Positions 17,884-26,328 of a DNA stretch of 64,000 bases are shown one piece after another. This DNA comes from Pseudomonadota bacterium (GTDB lineage: Bacteria > Myxococcota_A > UBA9160 > SZUA-336): NCBI GenBank assembly GCA_003247575.1, contig QJZC01000023.1, positions 47,815 to 111,814 on the forward strand. Direction: 5' to 3'. Every line of letters starts with the position of its first letter. Position 1 is the first letter of the stretch. Both the position numbers and the translations under genes were made by a program. The notes under the pieces were generated by a model. It was not told the DNA's origin and ran no database searches. It was given only the letters and a program-made list of their open reading frames with translations.

Positions 17884-17905
17884 CGTGCAGTCGTACGCTG
17901 GTGGT

Positions 17906-19117
17906 CTATCGCACGAGCGGAACGTTCGAGGAGCGGAAGACCTGGAGGACGGTACCCGGCACGGATAGCTGGAAGGTAAGGGAACCACCGACACTCGATT
18001 TCAGTCCCTTTCGGAGTGGATCGGTCAGAAGGATGGACATCAGCCCCTCACCGTCGGCGGTCACCTTCGCCATGCCGACGAACGCATCCCGGGAAAGATT
18101 GTCGATCTCTACGGTGTTCGAGGCCGAGGATCCGAACTGGCCGGGGTTCCAGTTGGTCAGGGTGACCGTCGCCTCGCGCCGCGTGAGGGTCGTACCGACC
18201 ACGGTCACGTCGAGCTCCATCTCGAAGTTCGACGAGAGATTGTAGCCGACGCGCTGAACCGCACGTCCGGTCATGGGCCGCCCCGGCACCTGCCCTTCTC
18301 GGACGCACGACGCGATGAGGTCGATGCTGGCCGGAAGTCCGCTCGCCACGACCGAGAGGACGCGGCGGGTCGAATCGAACGTCTCGGCGATCTGCATCCC
18401 GAAGTTCTGCGGCGGCGCGTCGCTCTCCGGAGTCATCGGCATCGGCATCGGCATCGGCATCGGCATCGGCATCGGAGACGTCGTGCCGTCTTCCGTCGCC
18501 GACTCTTCGCCGGGTGTGAGCATCATCGCGGTCGTCGGCGGCACCGGGCTCTGGCCCGTATTCCCGCTCTCTCCCTGGGGCATGGGGAGAGTCGGCGGGC
18601 TGGGGATGTTCGTGACCGCTCCCGCAGAGATGAGGCTCGCCCCAGCTTCGGAGCTTGCCCTGTTGTTGGTCACGATCTCCTCTGCGCGAACGATGAAGCG
18701 GAAGTCTCCGGACGCCTGATCCAACGCCGTGATCGCGAGCTCGCCGTCCTCCGCGAAATATTGATAAGTCACGAGCGCCATGCGGCGAAACTCGACGCCG
18801 TCGATCCGCCCAGACCTGGCCTGATTCTTCAAGAAGTTGAAGCGAGCTTCGAGATTCCCCGAGATGATCCAACCATCGGCATTCATGATCGGGCGACCGT
18901 TCGGCATCCAGCGATTGAAGACACGTACTCCGGTCAGATTGGGGTTGATGGAGTGCTGGGCCCGCAAGGATTTCTCCAGGAACGTCGCCTCCTCCGGCGT
19001 GATCGTGCACGTTGACTGGACACTTCGTGGCTCCGCGAAGGCGCGAGATGCGGGCAGGGTCGAGAGCGCGAATAGCAGGCCGGCTGCGCCGGCGCGAGCG
19101 ACAGTCCGAATGTTCAT
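17906..19117 (-). CDS. Secreted protein with Pro-Met repeat linker
   Basis: Started at the ATG at 19117 (GAGGA upstream), the 403-residue product begins with a clear Sec signal peptide (NIRTVARAGAAGLLFAL, cleavage near AFA-EP). The N-terminal part contains FNRWMPNGRPIMNADGW and may bind or cleave something, but I recognise no family. A low-complexity middle contains a run of Pro-Met dipeptides encoded by a hexanucleotide repeat. The C-terminal domain of about 150 residues (MELDVTVVGTTLTRREATVT, then LTNWNPGQFG) looks beta-rich. The protein is probably periplasmic or released. The longer frame to 19225 adds a leader before the signal peptide and is rejected. Confidence 0.8.
   Translation of the reverse strand: MNIRTVARAGAAGLLFALSTLPASRAFAEPRSVQSTCTITPEEATFLEKSLRAQHSINPNLTGVRVFNRWMPNGRPIMNADGWIISGNLEARFNFLKNQARSGRIDGVEFRRMALVTYQYFAEDGELAITALDQASGDFRFIVRAEEIVTNNRASSEAGASLISAGAVTNIPSPPTLPMPQGESGNTGQSPVPPTTAMMLTPGEESATEDGTTSPMPMPMPMPMPMPMTPESDAPPQNFGMQIAETFDSTRRVLSVVASGLPASIDLIASCVREGQVPGRPMTGRAVQRVGYNLSSNFEMELDVTVVGTTLTRREATVTLTNWNPGQFGSSASNTVEIDNLSRDAFVGMAKVTADGEGLMSILLTDPLRKGLKSSVGGSLTFQLSVPGTVLQVFRSSNVPLVR
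18435..18476. repeat. Hexanucleotide microsatellite (six exact units plus one variant)
   Basis: ATCGGC is repeated six times from 18435 to 18470 and followed by ATCGGA. On the coding (minus) strand it encodes alternating Pro and Met. Six-base units change length by slippage without shifting frame, so the linker length may vary between strains. Confidence 0.9.
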
Positions 19118-19299
19118 TGTCGTCGTCCTCATGTCGATTGGGGATCGGCTTGCCGCAATGCATTCGGCTCCTCGCGGAGGTGCCCGGAACGCCCGGTGTA
19201 GCGCAGAGTGCGGCGTCGATCGCATATAGGAGACGCGAGTCGCGAGAACGGATCAGCCCGGGAGTCGCCCACTCGGAAGACGTGTTAGAATCTCGCGCC

Positions 19300-19674
19300 A
19301 TGGGAATGGAAACGACGGGCAGGCTCCACGCGATCTTCGACACGCAGCAGAAGACCGAACGGTTCCGGCTGCGCGAGTTCGTGGTCGAGCTCGCCGACAA
19401 TCCTCGCTATCCACAGTACGTGCTCTTTCAGCTCACCGGGGATCGCTGCGAGCTGCTCGATGCGCTCTCGGTAGGCGACGAGGTCCGCGTCGAGTTCGCT
19501 CTACGGGGCCGGGAGTGGCAGAGCCCGAAAGGCGAAACCCGCTACTTCAACTCGCTCGACGTGTGGACCCTCGAGAGCCTCGCCGACGGGCAGCACCCTG
19601 CCGGTCCCCCGCCCCCGCCCGACCTGGGCGACGAGCCACCTCCCCCGACGGACGACGACGAGATCCCATTCTGA
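19300..19674 (+). CDS. DUF3127 protein with SSB-like acidic C-terminal tip
   Basis: The 124-residue product starts at the ATG at 19300; the open frame upstream to 19012 lies antisense to the secreted-protein gene and is not coding. Residues 1-90 (ETTGRLHAIFDTQQ, VVELADNPRYPQYVLFQLTG, RYFNSLDVW) match DUF3127, a predicted OB-fold family. A Pro-rich linker leads to the ending DDDEIPF. Single-stranded DNA-binding proteins end in DDDIPF, the tip that recruits repair and replication proteins. The tail suggests this protein joins the same interaction network, although DNA binding is not demonstrated. It is divergent from the secreted-protein gene. Confidence 0.88.
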   Translation: MGMETTGRLHAIFDTQQKTERFRLREFVVELADNPRYPQYVLFQLTGDRCELLDALSVGDEVRVEFALRGREWQSPKGETRYFNSLDVWTLESLADGQHPAGPPPPPDLGDEPPPPTDDDEIPF

Positions 19675-19984
19675 GCGCGCTCTGAGCGCGGAACCTCAGA
19701 GCCCTTCCCGCTGCCTCGGCGAGCCCGAACGCGACGCAGCAGTAGCTCGACGCAAGCATGCCCCAGGGACTCTGGGACCGCTGCCGCTCAGTTGCGACCC
19801 AAGTGAGCCTTCCTGAGAAGGACCCATCCCCGAGGAGCCCAGAAGGGAGCGCTGGCGAGCATTGGCCGCTAGTGGCGAAGGGGTCAAGTCTCTGGCGTCA
19901 CTGCCGATGGCGAGCTTGGAGGACCCAGCATGCGGCCGGCGGGGATGCCGAGATGAATTCGCATCCAGTGGTGGGCGAGCTCCA
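19675..19984. other. Intergenic region before the pseudokinase gene
   Basis: About 310 bases. A small hairpin (GCTCTGAG at 19679-19686 with CTCAGAGC at 19695-19702) follows the DUF3127 stop and may end its transcript. The rest holds no recognisable gene. The kinase reading frame extends back to 19862, but that part shows no family similarity. Confidence 0.4.
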
Positions 19985-22900
19985 ATGCCCATGACGATCC
20001 CGATCATCCCCGGGTACGCCGCCATCGAGCAGAGTCCTCACGGCTCACGGCGTCGCGTACTCCTCGGGATCCGGCGGGCCGATGGACACCCGGTCGCACT
20101 CAAGCTCTACCGCGCTTCGGCCCCCTCGCCCAAGGCCGCTCTCGAGGCCCAGCGCCGCGCAATCCACGAACTGGAGATCCTTCGGCGAATCCGTAGCGAT
20201 CGAGTACCTCGGCCGCTCGAGACCTGCGCTTTCGGCGAGGGTCACGTGCTCGTCCTCGAGCGAGTCGTCGGCCAGCCGTTGTCCGTCGCCCCAAAGGCAA
20301 GAGGCCTCTCGACCGCCGACCTGCTCGAGATCGCACTCGGTGCCGCGCGTGCGCTTGCAGACGTGCATGCGTCCCGAGTCATTCATCAAGGCATCGAGCC
20401 GGACAACCTGATCTTCGATTTCGAGCGCAAGCGAATCAGTCTGGTGGGCTTGGGTAGCGCGGCCGAATTCGGGCGCGCACAGCAGACGTTGGGCGGGGAT
20501 GGAGCGGCTGGGGCACTTGCCTACCGAGCACCCGAGCAGACAGGCCGCACGGCTCGCGGCATCGACTTTCGAACCGATCTCTACTCACTTGGCGCGACCT
20601 TCTATGAGCTGCTCACAGGGAAGCCTCCGTTCGCCCGAGAACAGGGCTGCGATCTCGTGCTGGCGCATCTCGCTCTGACGCCACGTCCGGCGTGCGAGCT
20701 CGAATCGAGCGCACCGATCGGACTCTCGCGGATCGCGTCGAAGCTGCTCGAGAAGGATCCCGAGCTGCGCTATCAGACGGCACACGGCCTCGTCTCAGAC
20801 CTCGAGAGCTGTCAGAAGCAGTACCAAGCGACCGGCGAGATCGATCCCGAGATCGAGCTCGGCGTGTCCGACGCATCGGATCGTCTCCGCTTTCCGAATC
20901 GCATCTACGGTCGAAAACGGGAACGCGCGGAGCTGGTCGCCCGACTGGAGCGCGCCGCCAGGGGTGAGGCGCAGTGCATCTTGGTCTGTGGGCCACCAGG
21001 AATCGGCAAGACGTCCTTGGTCAATGAGCTACGCGAGCCCCTGGCGCGAATGGGGGGAATCTTCGCCGAGACCAAGTTCGAGGAGGAGCGGCGGGAACGC
21101 CCCTACTCGGGCCTCGCATCGGCGCTCGCTCGAGTCGTAGACCAGCTGCTCACCTCGAGCGAAGTCGAGCTGACGAGTTGGTCGGAGCGCATCCGGTCGC
21201 AGGTGGGAGGCGTCGTCGGTGTCCTGGTCGAGCTGATCCCCCAGCTCGATCTGCTCATCGAAGACCCGCCCGCGATCCCAAAGCTCGGTGCACTCGAAGA
21301 GCGTGAGAGGCTCTGCCTTGCGACCGCCCGCTTCGTGCGCGCCTTGGCTCACCCGCACCACCCACTCGTACTCTTTCTCGACGATCTCCAGTGGGCCGAC
21401 GAGGGCAGCGTGAAGGTCGTCGAATCGCTGCTCCGGAATGCCACGACGGAGGCCCTCGTCATCGTGGGCGGCTACCGCGACGACGAGGGATCCTTGGATC
21501 AGCCCCTCGTGCGCGCTCTGAGAGAGCGGCTGGCCTGCGAGGACCGTGTCTGCGCGATCGAGATGGGATCGATCGATCTCGATGCCACCACGGCCCTGCT
21601 CGCGGATGCGCTCGCGCGGGCGCCGCACGAGACCGCGTGGCTGGCGCAGCTGATCGGTCTCAAATGCGCCTACAACCCGTTCCTGATGCGGCGCATGCTG
21701 ATGCATCTCTGGGACTGTGACCTGCTCCGCTACGAACATGCCGCTGGCTGGGTCTGGGACGAGCAACGTATTCGAGAGACGGAGATTTCGGACGACGTAG
21801 CCGAGGTGCTGGCAGCGCGGATCGACAGGCTCACCTCACCCGCTCGCGAACTCCTCGAGGCTGCAAGCCTGCTCGGCAACGTCTTCGAGTGCGACTTGGT
21901 CGCGACGCTCGCGAGACAGGCGCCGAGCGAAGCTCACGGACACCTGATTGCCCTGGCGGAAGAAGGTTGGGTAGCTCCCTGCCGTGAAGGCTTCAAGTTC
22001 CTTCACGACCGCATTCGCGAGGCTGCGAAGCGCGGATTATCGCTGGAGCAGCACGAGAGACTGCATCTCGAGGCTGCACGCATCCTGGTCGAGCGCACGG
22101 CCGCAGCGGAAGATCCCGACCTGGACTTTCGACGGGCAGAGCACTTGAGCCATGCGATCTCTCGCCTCGAGCCGGCCGAACGTTGGCCTGCGATCGAGGT
22201 TTTCCACCGAATCGGCAAGCAGAGCCTAGGCAAGGGAGCCGGGGATACCGCCGCACGCCATCTGAACCTGGCACGGAGACTCCTCTGCGAGTCCGACTGG
22301 ACCGAACACGCAGAGGTCGCCTTCTCGGTTCATCTGGCAGCGGCGGAGGCGTCGCTCCAACAGCGCGCCTTTACAAGCGCGCTCGGGCAGCTGTCCGAGC
22401 TGAGCGAGCGCGCTCTGACCCGACTCGAGCTGGGCCGTGTGTTCGCCCTCCGCATCCTGGTGATGAGCCTGCGCGGCGACCCCGACCCCGAGGCGCAGGT
22501 GATCCGAGCGATGACGGACCTCGGCATTCGCTGGCCGCGAGATCCATCGAAAGTTCGCATGTGGATCGAGATCGCCTGGACCGACTGGAAGCTCGCACGC
22601 CTCTTGAGAGACGAGAAGCCGCCTCCGCCCGTGCCGCCGCATCGGGATCTCGCGTGGCTAGCTCCGGTTCTCGTGGTCGGCGCAGCGGCTCCGCGCCTGT
22701 CGCTCTGCAGCGGGCGCCTCACCTGCCTCGGCTGGGCTCTCACGCTTCGCTCCTTCGTGTCGCACTCCGCCTCGTTCGCATCCGCAACGGCGCTCGCAGG
22801 CTACGCGGGGATGTCGATCGCGGTCCTCCAGAATCCATCGAGTGCGCGACGCTACGCAACAGCGGTCGAGTCCTGGATCCACCATGCGAAAGACCCCGTG

Positions 22901-23797
22901 GAGGCCATGCGCGCGCGCATGGTGTTCGAGATGCTGATCCGGAGCTGGCTGTGTCCGAGGCGGGACCTCACCGATCGGCTCATGCACGTAGCTCGCGACG
23001 CCGAGGAGCTCGGAGATCATCAATTCATCAGCTTCAGCCTTCACGGGTTGGTATCGATGGCAGCACTGTCCGGAGAGGCACTTCCGCGCGTGTGCGAGCG
23101 CCTCGATGGGATCTTGCAGCGCGGGATCGGGGCTCGCCAGGATACGGCGCGCGCCATGCTGCAAGCCTACGATCTGCTGCGTGTCGCATGTGCCAGCGAT
23201 ACAGAATGGAACCGACGCTGCGGGACCCTGGTCGAGCTCTCACTCGACGCTCAGTCGGGTGAAGACTTCTACAGCATGATGCACGTCGCGCCAGCACTGT
23301 GCCTGGCGGGCAGCTTCGCTCACGCTCTCGATGTGCTCGAGCGCTTGTGGCCGAGCTTCATGCGCAACGGAGCAATCGGCTCGAGATTGGCAGACCTCTT
23401 CTTCTACCGAGGGCTGTCTCATGCCGGATCGACACCCGAGACCGCCGGGCGAAGAGAGAAGCGTCACGTCCGTCGCGTGCTGCACCAGTCGCTCCGAAAG
23501 CTCCGCACGTTCGCCAGGCACAACAGTGACTTCACTCACATGGTCTTCCTGCTCGAGGCCGAGCTCGCCAGGCTCCGGAACGACGTCGCCCGGGCAGTAC
23601 GGCGATATCATCTCGGAGCCCAGTCGGCGCAGGCCGTCGGATACATTCAACACGCAGCGCTCGCGAACGAGCGGGTTGCGGACCTGCTTACGGCGACGCA
23701 CCACGTCGTAGAGTCGGACCGGGTGCGCTCGAGCGCGATCCAGCTCTACCGCGCCTGGGGTGCGATGGGAAAGGCCGCGCAGCTCGGCGGCTCCTAG
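19985..23797 (+). CDS. Pseudokinase-AAA ATPase-TPR giant protein
   Basis: A 1,270-residue protein. Residues ~8-275 have a protein-kinase fold: the ATP-binding Lys in VALKLY, the AYRAPEQTGR activation segment and DFRTDLYSLGATFYELLTG are present. However, the catalytic-loop HRD is HQG (residues 134-136) and DFG is GLG (residues 155-157). Both essential aspartates are therefore gone, so it should be a pseudokinase. An AAA_16-type ATPase follows, with Walker A GPPGIGKTS near residue 335 and Walker B LVLFLDDLQWAD near residue 461. The rest is alpha-helical TPR-like repeats ending in YRAWGAMGKAAQL. In larger relatives this point leads into GAF and histidine-kinase domains; here the protein simply stops. 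It is a paralogue of the gene at 26329. The start at 19985 or 19991 is chosen because upstream residues are not conserved. Confidence 0.9.
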   Translation: MPMTIPIIPGYAAIEQSPHGSRRRVLLGIRRADGHPVALKLYRASAPSPKAALEAQRRAIHELEILRRIRSDRVPRPLETCAFGEGHVLVLERVVGQPLSVAPKARGLSTADLLEIALGAARALADVHASRVIHQGIEPDNLIFDFERKRISLVGLGSAAEFGRAQQTLGGDGAAGALAYRAPEQTGRTARGIDFRTDLYSLGATFYELLTGKPPFAREQGCDLVLAHLALTPRPACELESSAPIGLSRIASKLLEKDPELRYQTAHGLVSDLESCQKQYQATGEIDPEIELGVSDASDRLRFPNRIYGRKRERAELVARLERAARGEAQCILVCGPPGIGKTSLVNELREPLARMGGIFAETKFEEERRERPYSGLASALARVVDQLLTSSEVELTSWSERIRSQVGGVVGVLVELIPQLDLLIEDPPAIPKLGALEERERLCLATARFVRALAHPHHPLVLFLDDLQWADEGSVKVVESLLRNATTEALVIVGGYRDDEGSLDQPLVRALRERLACEDRVCAIEMGSIDLDATTALLADALARAPHETAWLAQLIGLKCAYNPFLMRRMLMHLWDCDLLRYEHAAGWVWDEQRIRETEISDDVAEVLAARIDRLTSPARELLEAASLLGNVFECDLVATLARQAPSEAHGHLIALAEEGWVAPCREGFKFLHDRIREAAKRGLSLEQHERLHLEAARILVERTAAAEDPDLDFRRAEHLSHAISRLEPAERWPAIEVFHRIGKQSLGKGAGDTAARHLNLARRLLCESDWTEHAEVAFSVHLAAAEASLQQRAFTSALGQLSELSERALTRLELGRVFALRILVMSLRGDPDPEAQVIRAMTDLGIRWPRDPSKVRMWIEIAWTDWKLARLLRDEKPPPPVPPHRDLAWLAPVLVVGAAAPRLSLCSGRLTCLGWALTLRSFVSHSASFASATALAGYAGMSIAVLQNPSSARRYATAVESWIHHAKDPVEAMRARMVFEMLIRSWLCPRRDLTDRLMHVARDAEELGDHQFISFSLHGLVSMAALSGEALPRVCERLDGILQRGIGARQDTARAMLQAYDLLRVACASDTEWNRRCGTLVELSLDAQSGEDFYSMMHVAPALCLAGSFAHALDVLERLWPSFMRNGAIGSRLADLFFYRGLSHAGSTPETAGRREKRHVRRVLHQSLRKLRTFARHNSDFTHMVFLLEAELARLRNDVARAVRRYHLGAQSAQAVGYIQHAALANERVADLLTATHHVVESDRVRSSAIQLYRAWGAMGKAAQLGGS

Positions 23798-23940
23798 CCT
23801 ACTGCATCCAAGAGGAGCGGCGTTTCGCGCCACGGGGGAGCAGCACGGCCCTGTGCCACCCCAGCGCGAGCGCGGAAGGGATCTCGCCAGCCCGAGCATT
23901 CTCCTACCCAGCGGTCGCCAGGCGACGCTATTCTCCCGCC

Positions 23941-25554
23941 GTGCAGATGAGACCGAACCGAAGGACGACGCAGACCCTGTCGCTCGGACTATGGCTACTT
24001 CTCGGCGCGACGTGCGCCGCGGAGACACCCGAGCTCCTTGAGCGGATCCGCCGAGCGGATCCACGATCACCGGACGTGATCTTCACGATTCGCGCAGACC
24101 GGCCACCTCGTCCGATCGATCCACGGATCTACGGCAGCAACAGCACTGCGGAACTCGCGCGCACCCGCCCGTCCCTCCTGCGCCTGGGCGGCAACCGCAT
24201 GACGGCATACAACTGGGAGAACAACGCCAGCAACGCCGGTAGCGACTGGTTTTTCCAGAACGACAACTACCTGGACGCTAGCGAGGCGCCCGGCAAGGTC
24301 GCCCTCGATCTGGTGGAGACCGCGGCCCGCCATGGTGCCACGGCAGTGGTCACCATCCCCATCGTCGATCACGTAGCCGCCGACAAGAATGGCGGAGGAG
24401 ACGTCCGTGGGTCGGGCGACGACTATCTGGCTACGCGCTTCCGTCGCAACCATGCAGTCAAGCCCGGGGTCTTCTCGGAGAGGCCCGACACCCGCGATGC
24501 GGACGTCTATCAGGACGAGTTCGTCGCCTGGCTGCGCGGCAACGTTCCGGACGGTGCCGATGTGCTCTTCTCGATGGACAATGAGCCAGATTTGTGGGCC
24601 GAAACCCATGCTCCGGTCCACCCCGAAAAGGTCAGCTTCAGAGAATTGTGGGATCGCAACCGAAGGTATGCGACAGCAGTCAAGCGGGCATGGCCGAACG
24701 CCCCAGTTCTGGGCGTGGTGAGCTACGGCTTCCATGGCTTCGTCACTCTGCAAGACGCACCCGACCGAGAAGGCCGCGAATTCCTGGACTGGTACCTCGA
24801 GCAGGCCAAGGCGGCGCATGACGCCAGCGGTCAACGGCTGATCGACTACCTCGACCTGCACTGGTACCCAGAAGCCCGCGGAGGCGGTCGGCGCATCATC
24901 GAAGCCAGCAACGAACCGGCCGTCGTGCAGGCCCGCATCCAGGCGCCCCGCTCGCTCTGGGATGATCGATACCTCGAGGACAGCTGGATCGGTGAGGTTC
25001 GGGGCAAGCCAATCAACCTTCTGCATTGGCTGGAGCGAAAGATCGACACCCACTACCCCGGAACGAAGCTGGCCTTCACCGAATGGAACTACGGCGGCGG
25101 GAATCACATCAGCGGCGCGATCGCCGTGGCAGATGTACTCGGCATCTTCGGGCGGCATGGTGTCGGTGCAGCTGCCTACTGGCCGGTCTCGGGGGACGAG
25201 AGCTTTGCGTGGGCCGCGTTCCGGGCGTACCGAAACTACGACGGCAAGGGCGCACGCTTCGGCGATCTCTCCATCGATGCCACCTCGAGCGACCCGGAGC
25301 GAGCCAGCGTCTACGCATCCGTCGAGTCCGACGACCCCGGACGCACTGTGGTGATTGCCATCAGCAAGTCTCCCGCGCCGCTGACCGCCGTCATCCGACC
25401 GATGCACGCACATCCGTTCGAGCGCGCATCCGTCTTCGTTCTGGCGGGTAGCCGTCCGGAGCTACGGGTCGCCGACCCCTTGCAACCGAGCTCGGACAAC
25501 ACGTTTGTCTACGAGCTCCCTCCGTACTCGGTCAGTGTGCTCGAGCTCCATTGA
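23941..25554 (+). CDS. Secreted glycoside hydrolase family 44 (endoglucanase/xyloglucanase type)
   Basis: A 537-residue secreted enzyme with an N-terminal signal peptide (TLSLGLWLLLGATCAA). The GH44 features appear in order: RLGGNRMTAYNWENNASNAG near the N-terminus, the acid/base Glu215 in MDNEPDLW, DYLDLHWYPEARG, and the nucleophile Glu381 in FTEWNYGGG. A C-terminal beta-sandwich completes the family fold. GH44 enzymes cleave beta-1,4-glucans such as cellulose derivatives and xyloglucan. No carbohydrate-binding module or dockerin is attached. The GTG at 23941 or the ATG at 23947 may start translation. It sits between the two giant kinase paralogues and is followed by another secreted protein. 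Confidence 0.92.
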   Translation: MQMRPNRRTTQTLSLGLWLLLGATCAAETPELLERIRRADPRSPDVIFTIRADRPPRPIDPRIYGSNSTAELARTRPSLLRLGGNRMTAYNWENNASNAGSDWFFQNDNYLDASEAPGKVALDLVETAARHGATAVVTIPIVDHVAADKNGGGDVRGSGDDYLATRFRRNHAVKPGVFSERPDTRDADVYQDEFVAWLRGNVPDGADVLFSMDNEPDLWAETHAPVHPEKVSFRELWDRNRRYATAVKRAWPNAPVLGVVSYGFHGFVTLQDAPDREGREFLDWYLEQAKAAHDASGQRLIDYLDLHWYPEARGGGRRIIEASNEPAVVQARIQAPRSLWDDRYLEDSWIGEVRGKPINLLHWLERKIDTHYPGTKLAFTEWNYGGGNHISGAIAVADVLGIFGRHGVGAAAYWPVSGDESFAWAAFRAYRNYDGKGARFGDLSIDATSSDPERASVYASVESDDPGRTVVIAISKSPAPLTAVIRPMHAHPFERASVFVLAGSRPELRVADPLQPSSDNTFVYELPPYSVSVLELH

Positions 25555-25720
25555 CCCGACTCCTGACCGACCTTGACCTTCTCCTGACCCAGCTCGAGAA
25601 AGCCACCGCGTAGGATCGCAGCTGGGCTTGGATCCTCGCGAACTGCCGCGCCTTGGCGCGGCCGACCTCCGCGAGGTAGTTCGAGCCTGCATGGTCTCAA
25701 TGGTCACAGGAGGATTGCTC

Positions 25721-26209
25721 ATGTTTTCTTGCAGAAGTTCATTTTTTGGCGTCCTGATGCTCGGATTCTGTTTGCTCGGCATCGGTAGCCCTGCTGAAGC
25801 TGCGCTGCCCGAGATCAGCTGTACCCGCCAGTTCGGTCTGAACTGGTGTGTGTCCTACGACCCCTTTGGGTACGCTCGGGCGGGTGTCGGCAACCCGGGG
25901 GCTGTCCGCAACGAGCAGTGCTCGACCCAGGCATGCGACATCTTTCGGGTCGAGCTCGTCTTCTATCCGTATACCCCGCAGGCACGAGGGGAACGGGTCT
26001 TCGCAGGTCCCGACTTCTATCGACTCATCGCAGAGGGGATCCCAGGGGTCAAACATTCGCCATTGGCCCCAGGAGTCAATCCCGGGACCTACTGCGCCAG
26101 AGCCTACTACCCCGAGCTCGGAATCTACATCGACAAGCACTGCGTCAATCACAATGGAGTCATCTTCCAGGGCATCTCTGGCAGCGTGACTCCGCGAAGA
26201 GCTCCGTGA
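25721..26209 (+). CDS. Small secreted Cys-containing protein, unrecognised
   Basis: A 162-residue protein with a strong AGGAGG ribosome site ending about eight bases before the ATG at 25721, and a clear signal peptide (FFGVLMLGFCLLGIGSPAEA). The mature part has several Cys residues (ISCTRQFGLNWCVSYDP, EQCSTQACDIF, GTYCARAYYP, DKHCVNHNG), suggesting disulphides in the periplasm or outside. I recognise no family. It follows the GH44 gene on the same strand by about 170 bases and ends before a terminator hairpin. Confidence 0.8.
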   Translation: MFSCRSSFFGVLMLGFCLLGIGSPAEAALPEISCTRQFGLNWCVSYDPFGYARAGVGNPGAVRNEQCSTQACDIFRVELVFYPYTPQARGERVFAGPDFYRLIAEGIPGVKHSPLAPGVNPGTYCARAYYPELGIYIDKHCVNHNGVIFQGISGSVTPRRAP

Positions 26210-26214
26210 TGGAC

Positions 26215-26251
26215 CCCCTTCGGCGAGATGGACGAGCCCGCTCCGAAGGGG
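26215..26251. terminator. Hairpin terminator between convergent genes
   Basis: CCCCTTCGG at 26215-26223 pairs with CCGAAGGGG at 26243-26251, directly after the small secreted protein and before the 3' end of the opposing kinase gene. Confidence 0.6.
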
Positions 26252-26328
26252 CGCTCTCCTCGAACCCCGCACGAACGAGCGAGCGGCGGAGCGCGAGGGC
26301 GCTCACACGAATGAATGTGCAGCGATCC

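Noticed and set aside
18435..18476. Possible CRISPR or satellite array
   Set aside because: Six-base units without spacers inside a coding region; a simple microsatellite.
18048..19400. 450-residue minus-strand frame with Asp-Ala repeats
   Set aside because: Shifted-frame shadow of the secreted protein; the repeats are only the hexanucleotide read in another frame.
24067..25413. 448-residue minus-strand frame
   Set aside because: Antisense shadow of the GH44 gene; composition and lack of motifs argue against coding.
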